This document shows, in pieces, positions 1 through 7,559 of a stretch of DNA of 32,219 bases. This DNA is from Ruminococcus sp. (GTDB taxonomy: Bacteria; Bacillota; Clostridia; Oscillospirales; Ruminococcaceae): NCBI GenBank assembly GCA_016288815.1, contig JAEELF010000065.1, forward strand, positions 1-32,219. The letters are read 5' to 3'. Position numbers and translations under genes: made by a program. Numbering within the stretch: the first letter of the stretch is position 1; the number at the start of each line of letters is the position of its first letter. The notes under the pieces are model-generated. The model saw only the letters and a list, made by a program, of their open reading frames with translations, did not search any database and was not told the DNA's origin.

Positions 1-1506
1 CATGCAATAGATAATTATGAAGTGTACGATGACGACGGATACAGCGGCACTAACTTTGACCGTCCTGCGTTCCAGAGAATGTATGAGGACATTCAGAACG
101 GGCTGATAGATACTGTCTTGGTAAAGGACCAGTCACGATTCGGAAGGTCATACATTGAAGTCGGAATGTACGTCGAGAAGTTCAAGGAGCTCGGGGTTCG
201 GTTCATTGCTGTGAGCGACAACTACGACTCCATGAAAAACGAAAACGATATGATGTTCCCGATGCGGAATGTGCTGAACGATTACTTCGCGCAAGAGGCT
301 TCGCTCAAAACAAGGACAGCGAAGAAAGCAAAAGCGAAGGCGGGACAGTACATTGGTTCAAAGCCGCCCTTCGGCTACAAGCTGGACCCGAATGACAGAC
401 ATCACCTTGTTATTGATGAGCCTGCCGCTGAGACAGTACGCAGGATATTCAGAATGGCGGCGCAGGGTATCGGCTTCAATAGGACTACAAAAATATTCCG
501 CGAGGAAAAAGTTCTCACACCGATAGCTTACTTCAATCTCCACAATCCTGACTACTTCAAGTCGGATTACTGGAGGAGAGAGTTCGACTGGCACGTTACT
601 TCTATCCGAGTAATACTTGAAAACGAAGTCTATCTCGGTAAGCTTGTCTACGGACGTCGAAAAAACGTATCCATGAAAAGCAAGAAGAAAGTGTTCTGTC
701 CGCGCGAAGAATGGATAATAGTTGAGAACTGTCATGAGCCGATAATCTCTCAGGAGCTATGGGACGATGCACACAGAATGATGAGCGTAAAACGCCGTGC
801 GACAAAGACAGGAGAGTTTCAGATATTCGCAGGACACCTGTACTGTGCGGACTGCGGTCATGCGCTCACCTACTCGCAGAAGAAACGCAAAGACGGTACA
901 TACCACGGAGCATACTCATGCTGGTTGTACAAGACTCATGGCAAGGAATACTGTGCTTCGCATTACATCAACTACGATGCAATTTACGACATCGTACTTA
1001 AAGACATCAGGCGGGTATTGAAGTCATATCGTAAAAACAAAGAGGAATTCAGAGCTTTCCTTAACAACAAATACAGCGGCATCAGTAGCCAAAGAATAGC
1101 ACAGCTGAAGACCGAGCTTAAAAAGTCGCAGGGCAGAATAGAAGAGCTTAATCATCTGCTCAACAAGCTCTATGAGGACAATGCGCTCGGAAAGCTGCCT
1201 GACGACCGTTACGTTCAGATGTCCAACAGGTTTGAAAAGGAACTGCATGAATTAATGGAGTCTGTGTCAAGGATAAACGAGGAGCTCAACAAGTATTCAT
1301 TCCAGAACAATGAAACCGAAAAGTTTACAAAGATCATAGATCAGTACACTGACATTAAAGAGCTGGACTCTGAAATTATCAATGAACTTATCGATAAGGT
1401 CTTAGTCCATCATAAGGAAGAAATTGACGGCAATACTTATCAGCAGGTCGAAATATACTATAAGTTTGTAGGCAACCTGGACAGAACCGCAAAAAATGCG
1501 GCATAA
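1..1506 (+). CDS. Large serine recombinase (integrase/transposase), 5' end outside window
   Basis: Site-specific recombinase of the large serine family, which cuts and joins DNA through a catalytic serine to integrate or excise an element. The reading frame is open to base 1, so the gene starts upstream and the serine-bearing N-terminus is not visible. The visible part opens with the typical DDGYSGTNFDRPAF stretch and KDQSRFGRS of the resolvase domain. A recombinase domain follows, then a zinc ribbon (CADC near 844-855 with two further Cys up to about 957), a long coiled-coil (about 1090-1300) and a DUF4368-like C-terminus. This is the layout of the TnpX/Tn4451 type. It runs toward a tRNA 3' end 45 bases downstream, as expected for the last gene of an integrated element. 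The family assignment is firm; the element type is inferred. Confidence 0.93.
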   Translation, partial: HAIDNYEVYDDDGYSGTNFDRPAFQRMYEDIQNGLIDTVLVKDQSRFGRSYIEVGMYVEKFKELGVRFIAVSDNYDSMKNENDMMFPMRNVLNDYFAQEASLKTRTAKKAKAKAGQYIGSKPPFGYKLDPNDRHHLVIDEPAAETVRRIFRMAAQGIGFNRTTKIFREEKVLTPIAYFNLHNPDYFKSDYWRREFDWHVTSIRVILENEVYLGKLVYGRRKNVSMKSKKKVFCPREEWIIVENCHEPIISQELWDDAHRMMSVKRRATKTGEFQIFAGHLYCADCGHALTYSQKKRKDGTYHGAYSCWLYKTHGKEYCASHYINYDAIYDIVLKDIRRVLKSYRKNKEEFRAFLNNKYSGISSQRIAQLKTELKKSQGRIEELNHLLNKLYEDNALGKLPDDRYVQMSNRFEKELHELMESVSRINEELNKYSFQNNETEKFTKIIDQYTDIKELDSEIINELIDKVLVHHKEEIDGNTYQQVEIYYKFVGNLDRTAKNAA

Positions 1507-1512
1507 AGGCAA

Positions 1513-1536
1513 TAGAGGGAACGTCCGTTCCCTCTA
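1513..1536. repeat. Perfect 11-bp inverted repeat after the recombinase
   Basis: Arms TAGAGGGAACG (1513-1523) and its complement (1526-1536) are separated by two bases. There is no T-tract after it, so it is not a classic terminator. It lies between the recombinase stop and the tRNA fragment, so it may be a 3' mRNA stabiliser or part of the recombinase binding region. Confidence 0.6.
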
Positions 1537-1550
1537 TGTCCAAACACGTA

Positions 1551-1581
1551 GTCGCGTGTTCAAGTCACGTTTCCAGCTCCA
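1551..1581 (+). other. tRNA 3' end fragment, putative attachment site (att)
   Basis: The sequence folds as the 3' part of a tRNA. T-stem GCGTG (1554-1558), T-loop TTCAAGT (1559-1565) and T-stem partner CACGT (1566-1570) are followed by acceptor strand TTCCAGC (1571-1577), discriminator T and encoded CCA (1579-1581). No D-arm or anticodon arm precedes it; upstream is the recombinase gene. A terminator follows at 1609. The simplest reading is that an element integrated within a tRNA gene, leaving the 3' end here and rebuilding the tRNA at its other end outside the window. The acceptor strand would pair with GCTGGAA, which from memory fits a clostridial tRNA-Thr; that identity is not proven here. 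Confidence 0.75.
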
Positions 1582-1608
1582 GCGGGGAGCCCCCCCGCAG
1601 CCGGTTTC

Positions 1609-1639
1609 GCGCCTCACTTTAAGTGGGGCGTTAGTTTTT
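1609..1639 (+). terminator. Intrinsic terminator, probably of the original tRNA gene
   Basis: Stem GCGCCTCAC (1609-1617) pairs with GTGGGGCGT (1623-1631), including two G-U pairs, and five T follow at 1635-1639. Its place 28 bases after the tRNA CCA suggests it once ended the tRNA transcript. Confidence 0.6.
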
Positions 1640-1685
1640 ATCCGCGTTCCGTACCGCATCTGAATTGTAACACATACAAAAAGAA

Positions 1686-1715
1686 CCGCTCAGGAAATAG
1701 CCTGAGCGGCTTTTT
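1686..1715 (+). terminator. Strong intrinsic terminator
   Basis: Perfect 9-bp stem CCGCTCAGG (1686-1694) and CCTGAGCGG (1701-1709), 6-base loop, then CTTTTT. A-rich bases upstream could make it work in both directions. It insulates the ABC operon from the element end. Confidence 0.85.
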
Positions 1716-1740
1716 GATTTGTTTCTGTGTAAAAAGAATA

Positions 1741-1769
1741 TTGACATGATAGCTTATCTGTGATATAAT
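1741..1769 (+). promoter_or_regulatory. Sigma-A promoter of the ABC exporter/methyltransferase operon
   Basis: TTGACA (1741-1746), 17-bp spacer, TATAAT (1764-1769): a perfect consensus. A dyad CATGAT (1745-1750)/ATCATG (1772-1777) brackets the -10 and could be an operator. The roughly 180-base leader to the first gene holds a 7-bp hairpin (1831-1837/1851-1857) without a T-tract. Confidence 0.85.
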
Positions 1770-1953
1770 CAGATCATGGAGTTATGAAACGCTAACAACA
1801 CTGCATATGTTTCGCGATATAGTATATTCAAAGGAAGTGTTTTTGGATGTCTTCCTTCAAGATCATCCTGAGATAGTATCACAAGAGAATAGCGGTCTTA
1901 GGACATTTTTTTGAAATACAGTTTGTAGAAGCTAACTTTTTGGAGGGATAAAT

Positions 1954-2655
1954 ATGAATACAGTAGAATTTAAAGATGTGGTGAAGATCTATGGTAAAGG
2001 AGAAGGAAAACAGGTCGCTGTCGACCATGTGAGCTTTACAATTGAAAAAGGAGAATTCGTAGTCATACTGGGACAATCGGGTGCGGGAAAATCAACTGTG
2101 CTGAATATGCTGGGTGGTATGGATGTTCCCACAGAGGGCAAGGTCCTCGTTGACGGTAAGGAAATATCCTCATATAACGACAGGCAGCTTTCGGAGTACC
2201 GCGCCGACACTATCGGCTTTATTTTTCAGTTTTACAATCTGCTCCCCGGACTGACGGCTTATGAGAATGTTGCTCTCGTCAAGGACATAAAGAAAAGCTC
2301 TCTTAGTCCTGATGAGATGCTTGAACGTGTGGGACTTGCTGACCAGAAAAACAAGTTCCCCACGCAGATGTCTGGCGGTCAGCAGCAGAGAGTTTCCATT
2401 GCGAGAGCACTTGCAAAAGACCCGAAAATAATCCTCGGTGATGAGCCGACAGGTGCTCTTGACTCGGAAACAGGAAAGCTTGTGATTGATATGCTGCAAA
2501 GGCTGTCAACGGAACACGGAAATACGGTCATTCTCGTTACCCATAATGCGGATATCGCAAAGTGTGCGAACCGTATAATCCACATGAGAAACGGCAGGAT
2601 AAAGTCCATAAAGACCAATGATAAGCCGCTGTCCGTGAACGACATCGAATGGTGA
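1954..2655 (+). CDS. ABC transporter ATP-binding protein (MacB/LolD type)
   Basis: Cytoplasmic ATPase, 233 aa, that powers the FtsX-type permease encoded directly after it. Walker A is GQSGAGKST (residues 40-48), the Q-loop is FQFYNL, the signature is SGGQQQR, Walker B with D-loop is LGDEPTGALDSETG, and the H-loop His sits in VTHNAD. This is the MacB/LolD/BceA class used in mechanotransmission exporters and peptide-antibiotic resistance pumps. GGAGGG at 1942-1947 is a good ribosome site for the ATG at 1954. The gene is first in the operon behind a consensus promoter. The substrate cannot be read from sequence. Confidence 0.95.
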   Translation: MNTVEFKDVVKIYGKGEGKQVAVDHVSFTIEKGEFVVILGQSGAGKSTVLNMLGGMDVPTEGKVLVDGKEISSYNDRQLSEYRADTIGFIFQFYNLLPGLTAYENVALVKDIKKSSLSPDEMLERVGLADQKNKFPTQMSGGQQQRVSIARALAKDPKIILGDEPTGALDSETGKLVIDMLQRLSTEHGNTVILVTHNADIAKCANRIIHMRNGRIKSIKTNDKPLSVNDIEW

Positions 2656-2665
2656 GGTGACGGCG

Positions 2666-4960
2666 ATGCTTAAACGTAAAATGCTGCGTGACATCAAAGC
2701 CAACTTCGCACAGTTCTTTTCTATCATGCTTTTGTCACTGATAGCAATGTGGTGCTACACGGGATTTCAGGCTAATGTCATCGGGGGAAATAAGGCAAGA
2801 AAGGATTTTGAAAACAGCTCCAACTTCGCAGACGGCTGGATATACGGCGCGGATTTCGGTGAGGAACAGCTTGAAAGTATCGCGGCTATCGACGGTATAA
2901 ACGACGTTCAGCGACGCACTGAGGTCCTCGGAAAAGCCGATGAGCAGTACAATACTGCGGAAATGTACTGCTATTTTCAGAACAGTACAGATGTTACGAT
3001 ACCACGTACAATTGACGGTACAGACTTCGATGCAAACGATGAAAACGGCTTGTGGCTGTTCAGCAGATTTGCCGAGACATGGGGTATCAAGGTCGGTGAC
3101 AAATTCACTGTCCACGTCATGGGACTGGACATTGAAAAAGAGGTAAAGGGACTTATCGTCACTCCCGAGTATGAATTTGCCTGCGCTTCGACCGATACGG
3201 ATACCGACTTCCATAACATCGGATTCGCCTATTTATCGCAGCAAGTCCTGCCCGAAGAAATGCGTATCAATAACGAGATCATTTTTACCTGCAAGGGAAA
3301 AGCTCTCGATTATGAGGACGAGATCGCAGAAGCACTTGACGACAACTACGCATATCTTGCAGACAGAAACAGCATTCGCGGCTGGTATCAGCTCTCGGAT
3401 GAGCTCGCACAGCACGACAGCTTTTCGTACATATTTTCGTTCGTATTCGTAGCGATAGCGCTGTTGGTCATCATCACGACCATGAAGCGAATGATTGCGC
3501 AGCAGAGAACGCAGATAGGCACACTCAACGCCCTCGGCATGAAAAAGCGGAAGATACTGTTTCACTACCTCAGCTACAGCTTTGTACTGTCGGTCATAGG
3601 CTGTGCGCTGGGAATTATCCTCGGGATACTGACGTTTGGCAGACTTATGGTCAATATGTTCAGCCAGTTCTACACGCTTCCCGGCTGGCAACCCGGATTC
3701 AGCTACAAGAGCATCATCGTTGCGGGAGTGCTCGTACTGATATGCACGGGGACTTCCTATTTCAGCTGCAAGCAGATATTGAAGATACACCCGTCGGAGG
3801 CACTCAGACCTGCGGCTGCGAAAACGGCAAAGCCATGTGTTTTTGAAAAACTGCCGTTCTGGAATAAGCTCGGTTTCAATGCAAGGTACAATCTCCGTGA
3901 CATCTCACGCTCGAAAATGAGGGCGTTTATGGGCGTTTTCGGTACTTGCATGGGTATGATGATAATGGAACTCGGTCTCGGAGCTTATGATACGGTGGAC
4001 TATGTACGTGACTGGTATTTCCATGACATTCAGAATTATGAGTATCAGGTCATTCTCAATGACAGCTGTACGCCCGAACAGGCTGAGGAGCTGAAAAACG
4101 AGACTGACGGCGAGCTTATCGCTATGGAAGCGGTGTCTATTGCTGCAAAGGATCACCCGACTTCCGACGGTATCATCAGCTGCAAATTAGCAGTCACTGA
4201 GGGCGAGCAGCTTTACTGCGTTTCCGACACAGAGCTTAACACAACGCCTATCCCGAAAGGTAAAGTCGCTCTTACGATGAAACAGGCGAAAAAGCTGGGA
4301 CTGTCTGAGGGCGACAAGGTGTACTGGAAAACGGCAACGGGCAGCAAATGGAACGAAAGTGAAATCGGATTGATCTCACGTCACCCGAATATAACAGGTA
4401 TCACTATGCTCCGTGAGGACTACGAAAAGGCGGAAATGACATTCAGACCGATAATGCTTGTATCGAAAAACAACTGTGAAAACGTCGCCGATAAGGACTG
4501 CGTTTCCGCAGTACACAGCATGAAAGACCTGATCGCAGCCTTTGACAAGATGATGGAAATAATGAATCTTCTTGTGTATTTCATGGTGGTGTTCTCAGTT
4601 CTGCTCATAGTCATAGTTCTCTATAATTCGGGAAATCTGAGCTTCAATGAACGTGAAAAGGAGTTTGCGACGCTAAAGGTTCTCGGCTTCAAGAGCGGTG
4701 CTATTCGCAGACTTCTCTCAACACAGAATCTGTGGCTGTCAATAATTGGAGTTATATGCGGTCTGCCGCTCGGACGTGTGCCATTGCAGGCAATGATGGA
4801 CTCAAACGGTGACGCGATCGACTGGCCGTGCTATATCGCGCCGATGACATTCATAGTTTCGGCAGTGTTCGTAATGACAGTGTCCGTGCTTGTCAGCTTC
4901 CTGTTCTCGCGCAGGATTAAGCGGATAGACATGGTGGAAGTTCTGAAAGGTATGGAATAA
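2666..4960 (+). CDS. FtsX-family ABC transporter permease, duplicated architecture
   Basis: Membrane partner of the preceding ATPase, about 764 aa. There is one N-terminal membrane helix (FFSIMLLSLIAMW), a long extracytoplasmic domain, three helices near residues 255-370, a second extracytoplasmic domain, and a closing set of helices ending in a cytoplasmic tail (LKGME). Each half carries the FtsX signature: a cytoplasmic stretch before a helix with TLNALGMKKRKI in the first half and TLKVLGFKSGAI in the second. A GTG at 2657 is in frame, but GAGGTGA at 2654-2660 sits at ribosome-site distance from the ATG at 2666, which I take as the start. The ATPase stop overlaps this ribosome site, so the two genes are translationally linked. 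The large outside domains fit export or sensing of a lipid or peptide; the substrate is unknown. Confidence 0.92.
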   Translation: MLKRKMLRDIKANFAQFFSIMLLSLIAMWCYTGFQANVIGGNKARKDFENSSNFADGWIYGADFGEEQLESIAAIDGINDVQRRTEVLGKADEQYNTAEMYCYFQNSTDVTIPRTIDGTDFDANDENGLWLFSRFAETWGIKVGDKFTVHVMGLDIEKEVKGLIVTPEYEFACASTDTDTDFHNIGFAYLSQQVLPEEMRINNEIIFTCKGKALDYEDEIAEALDDNYAYLADRNSIRGWYQLSDELAQHDSFSYIFSFVFVAIALLVIITTMKRMIAQQRTQIGTLNALGMKKRKILFHYLSYSFVLSVIGCALGIILGILTFGRLMVNMFSQFYTLPGWQPGFSYKSIIVAGVLVLICTGTSYFSCKQILKIHPSEALRPAAAKTAKPCVFEKLPFWNKLGFNARYNLRDISRSKMRAFMGVFGTCMGMMIMELGLGAYDTVDYVRDWYFHDIQNYEYQVILNDSCTPEQAEELKNETDGELIAMEAVSIAAKDHPTSDGIISCKLAVTEGEQLYCVSDTELNTTPIPKGKVALTMKQAKKLGLSEGDKVYWKTATGSKWNESEIGLISRHPNITGITMLREDYEKAEMTFRPIMLVSKNNCENVADKDCVSAVHSMKDLIAAFDKMMEIMNLLVYFMVVFSVLLIVIVLYNSGNLSFNEREKEFATLKVLGFKSGAIRRLLSTQNLWLSIIGVICGLPLGRVPLQAMMDSNGDAIDWPCYIAPMTFIVSAVFVMTVSVLVSFLFSRRIKRIDMVEVLKGME

Positions 4961-4979
4961 ATAAAAAGGAGTATTTATT

Positions 4980-5777
4980 ATGGAACTTAAATTAGGTGAT
5001 GTACAGACAACGGCACTCATTCCGCTTGCAGTCAAGGCGAATGAGACGCTGCGGAAAAACGCCCGTATCAAGGATCCGAAGGCAGTTGAGATAATCAGAA
5101 CGCTGAACATTGATACTGCGCAGTATGACAAATTCATGTCCCACGAGGGTGTTGTTGCAAGGACAATAATGCTTGACCATCAGCTAAGAGGTATCATTCA
5201 GAATAATCCTGATACGGTAATTGTAAATGTTGGCGCAGGCTTTGACGACCGCTTTTCCAGAATGGATAACGGTAAAATACTGTGGTTCGATCTTGACCTC
5301 CCCGACGCTATCGCTGCAAGAAAAAAGGCTTTTTCTGAGCGCGACCGTGTGACTATGATCGCAGGAAGTGCATTAGAAGATGACTGGTGCGGACAGGTAA
5401 AGGAGTCCCTCGCAGGCAGAAAATCGAAGCCAGTATTTATAGCTGAGGGACTGTTCATGTACCTGACGATCGAGCAGATACGTACGTTTCTGGAAGTGCT
5501 GAAAAACAACTTTCCTGACGGCGGAATTCTCATCGCAGAGCAGAACTGCAAGATGATGCAGAAGAACGAAAAGCATCATGATACAGTAAAGAATACTAAC
5601 GCGCATTTTATGTCGGGTACTGAGTCAGGACAGGAAATTGCCGATCTGGTGGACGGTTTCCAGCTTGTGGAGGAACACAGCTTCAATGAAGAAATGAAAA
5701 AGTACAGTATCCGTGCGAAAATATTTGCATTGCTGCTGCCGAAACTGAACGATCGCTGGGCAACATTTAAGTGGTGA
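4980..5777 (+). CDS. LCM-family S-adenosylmethionine methyltransferase
   Basis: Soluble 265-aa methyltransferase of the leucine carboxyl methyltransferase/TcmP-like family (PF04072 type). Visible signs are the N-terminal segment with SHEGVVARTIMLD, the SAM-binding glycine motif VNVGAGFDDR, the acidic ribose-binding motif WFDLDLP, and the family motif FIAEGLFMYL. Bacterial members methylate carboxylates or hydroxyls of small molecules; the true substrate here is unknown. AAGGAG at 4966-4971 supports the ATG at 4980, 19 bases after the permease stop. Its place in an exporter operon suggests it modifies the exported compound or protects against a substrate, which is inference. Confidence 0.88.
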   Translation: MELKLGDVQTTALIPLAVKANETLRKNARIKDPKAVEIIRTLNIDTAQYDKFMSHEGVVARTIMLDHQLRGIIQNNPDTVIVNVGAGFDDRFSRMDNGKILWFDLDLPDAIAARKKAFSERDRVTMIAGSALEDDWCGQVKESLAGRKSKPVFIAEGLFMYLTIEQIRTFLEVLKNNFPDGGILIAEQNCKMMQKNEKHHDTVKNTNAHFMSGTESGQEIADLVDGFQLVEEHSFNEEMKKYSIRAKIFALLLPKLNDRWATFKW

Positions 5778-5794
5778 AGCAGAAAGGAACAGCA

Positions 5795-5886
5795 ATGAAA
5801 AAGATACGTTCTTTATCATTATTGGAATAGCAGTTGCAGTGATAATCTATAATATAACGAAAAAGCTGTTCCAATTTGATAGATAG
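5795..5886 (+). pseudogene. Frameshifted single-helix membrane miniprotein
   Basis: After a ribosome site (AGAAAGGA, 5781-5788) an ATG at 5795 reads only 11 codons (MKKIRSLSLLE) before a stop. The +1-shifted frame gives a clear membrane segment, FFIIIGIAVAVIIYNITKK, ending FQFDR with a stop at 5884-5886. One extra A in the AAAAA run after the ATG would restore a 30-residue single-pass protein starting MKKDTFF. Either the gene is broken by a one-base loss, slippage on the A-run makes the protein, or the assembly is wrong by one base. I do not recognise a family. Confidence 0.5.
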
Positions 5887-5902
5887 CAAAGGAGTGTTAT
5901 CA

Positions 5903-5947
5903 ATGAGTGCAAATTATAAAAAACCGGCTGATCTTGACAGAAAATGA
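5903..5947 (+). CDS. 14-codon leader ORF coupled to the ZIP gene
   Basis: ATG at 5903, with AAAGGAG at 5888-5894 at good distance, reads MSANYKKPADLDRK and stops in an ATGA overlap with the ATG of the ZIP transporter at 5944. The ZIP start lacks a convincing ribosome site of its own, so it probably depends on re-initiation from this ORF. The peptide is either a true leader or the remnant 5' end of a deleted gene; no family is recognisable. Confidence 0.5.
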   Translation: MSANYKKPADLDRK

Positions 5948-6726
5948 ACAGTCAGATAATTACAGGGCTTCTGATACCGTTTATAGGAACATCACTTGGT
6001 TCAGCCTGCGTATTCTTCATGAAACACAACCTGAGCAAGCAGGTACAGCGGGCACTGACAGGATTTGCCGCAGGCGTTATGACTGCCGCCTCGATCTGGA
6101 GCCTTATCATACCTGCAATGGATATGTCAGAAGATAAAGGGAAACTCGCATTTCTTCCTGCGGCCATCGGTTTCTGGTGTGGTATATTATTCCTGCTTCT
6201 GCTCGATACACTGATTCCGCATCTGCACATGAATGCAAAAAAAGCAGAGGGAGTTTCGTCAAGACTTGCGCGAACAACAATGATGGTACTTGCAGTCACG
6301 CTCCATAATATCCCCGAAGGAATGGCAGTCGGCATCGTATATGCAGGCTTTTTATCCGGTTCAGCCGAGATGTCAGCAGGAAATGCATTTGCACTTGCAC
6401 TCGGTATAGCGATACAGAATTTCCCCGAAGGCGCTATCATATCCATGCCGCTTCATGCAGAAGGGAAAAGCAAAGGAAAAGCATTTGCGGACGGTGTGCT
6501 TTCAGGAGTGGTTGAGCCAATCGGTGCAGCATTGACGATATTGTTTGCAGGGTTGTTTCTGCCTGCAATGCCGTATTTACTGAGCTTTGCGGCAGGCGCG
6601 ATGATATATGTTGTAGTTGAAGAACTGATACCCGAAATGTCAGAGGGAGAGCACTCCAATATCGGCGTAATCCTATTTTCAGTCGGATTTACGCTGATGA
6701 TGATACTTGATGTTGCGCTCGGATAG
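5944..6726 (+). CDS. ZIP-family metal transporter (ZupT-like)
   Basis: Inner-membrane permease, 260 aa, that imports divalent metals such as Zn2+, Fe2+ or Mn2+ without ATP. About eight hydrophobic helices are visible. The family's metal-site helices are clear: HNIPEGMAVG in helix IV and QNFPEGAIIS in helix V, the same His-Asn-x-Pro-Glu-Gly and Gln-Asn-x-Pro-Glu-Gly signatures as bacterial ZupT/GufA proteins. The loop after helix III is short (PHLHMNAKKAEG) with two His. It starts inside the leader ORF by an ATGA overlap. A metal importer within an exporter/methyltransferase operon is unusual; joint function is uncertain. Confidence 0.92.
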   Translation: MNSQIITGLLIPFIGTSLGSACVFFMKHNLSKQVQRALTGFAAGVMTAASIWSLIIPAMDMSEDKGKLAFLPAAIGFWCGILFLLLLDTLIPHLHMNAKKAEGVSSRLARTTMMVLAVTLHNIPEGMAVGIVYAGFLSGSAEMSAGNAFALALGIAIQNFPEGAIISMPLHAEGKSKGKAFADGVLSGVVEPIGAALTILFAGLFLPAMPYLLSFAAGAMIYVVVEELIPEMSEGEHSNIGVILFSVGFTLMMILDVALG

Positions 6727-6734
6727 GAGGAACT

Positions 6735-6812
6735 ATGAAGAAAAAAGAACATTTGCCGATTTTCGGGATAGGCCCGTTTCTTGTAATAGGAATTCCGTGG
6801 AAGCGGAGCTGA
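6735..6812 (+). pseudogene. Truncated 5' end of an isoprenylcysteine-methyltransferase-like (ICMT) gene
   Basis: TAGGAGG at 6724-6730 precedes an ATG at 6735 that reads 25 codons, MKKKEHLPIFGIGPFLVIG then IPWKRS and a stop. The start resembles bacterial ICMT/PEMT-like membrane methyltransferases, which open with a Lys-rich stretch, LP-x-[FY]G-[IV]GP and then a helix. Here the helix ends after about 8 residues and the rest is missing; the next gene's ribosome site follows at once. It looks like an internal deletion that kept the operon spacing. The assignment rests on a short match. Confidence 0.45.
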
Positions 6813-6824
6813 AAGGAGTATTAT

Positions 6825-7481
6825 ATGACAAGCAAAGAATACAAAGACTTATCCGTCAGGGAGTTTACCAAAGCTGCCGAGGTATATGAATCAGACCATG
6901 CAGGCGTCTATAATATGTGTAAGAAAGATTATCCTGATATACTGGCTGAATTGGAAAAAGAGCCTTTTACCGATCTGCTGGACTGCGGCTGCGGAACTGC
7001 TCCCATGCTGACATTGCTGCATCAGAAATACCCCGACAAGCACTATACAGGCATTGACCTGACTCCCAAAATGATCGAGGTCGCCAAGGCTAAGAGAATG
7101 AAAAATGTGGAGCTTATAGTCGGCGACTGTGAAAACCTTCCATTTGCTGAAAATTCATTCGACGCCGTAATATGTTCCGAGAGCTTTCACCATTATCCGA
7201 ATCCGCAGGATTTCTTCAATAGTGTTTACCGTGTACTGCGTCCGAATGGCAGGCTGATACTGCGTGACATAACGATGAGATCGCCCGTAAAGCGCTGGTT
7301 CTGCAATCATATTGAAATGCCGCTGATACATCTTGCAGGCAAGGGCGATGTAAAGATCTACAGCAGAGAGGAAGTGCAGAATTTTTGTAATAATGCAGGA
7401 CTGCACATGGAGATATTTGAAGTAAGACCTGTTTTCCGCCTGCACTGTGTTGCAAGAAAGCCGGGATCGGGTGAGAGATAG
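6825..7481 (+). CDS. Class I SAM-dependent methyltransferase (UbiE/Methyltransf_11 type)
   Basis: Soluble 218-aa methyltransferase. SAM motif I is LLDCGCGTAPML (about residues 52-63), the acidic end of strand 2 is YTGIDLTPKMIEVAK, motif II is VELIVGDCENLPF, and motif III is NGRLILRDITM. The His pair in CSESFHHYPNP is common in this group. The substrate is unknown. AAAGGAG at 6812-6818 sits 6 bases before the ATG. It is the last gene of the operon and ends before a two-way terminator. Confidence 0.9.
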   Translation: MTSKEYKDLSVREFTKAAEVYESDHAGVYNMCKKDYPDILAELEKEPFTDLLDCGCGTAPMLTLLHQKYPDKHYTGIDLTPKMIEVAKAKRMKNVELIVGDCENLPFAENSFDAVICSESFHHYPNPQDFFNSVYRVLRPNGRLILRDITMRSPVKRWFCNHIEMPLIHLAGKGDVKIYSREEVQNFCNNAGLHMEIFEVRPVFRLHCVARKPGSGER

Positions 7482-7514
7482 TATGTTAATATCATAAGTT
7501 CCTATAATATAATA

Positions 7515-7553
7515 AAAACAGGCTTTCCGAAAGAATTCCGAAAAGCCTGTTTT
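7515..7553. terminator. Bidirectional terminator between convergent operons
   Basis: AAAACAGGCTT and AAGCCTGTTTT form the outer stem (about 7516-7526/7543-7553), extended by TTCCG/CGGAA with a one-base bulge. A-rich and T-rich flanks let it end both the methyltransferase transcript (+) and the feoB transcript (-). Confidence 0.8.
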
Positions 7554-7559
7554 ATGCTT

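Noticed and set aside
1582..1608. Second tRNA following the tRNA fragment
   Set aside because: The GCGGGG/CCCCGC run makes a short hairpin only; no D, anticodon or T arm can be built.
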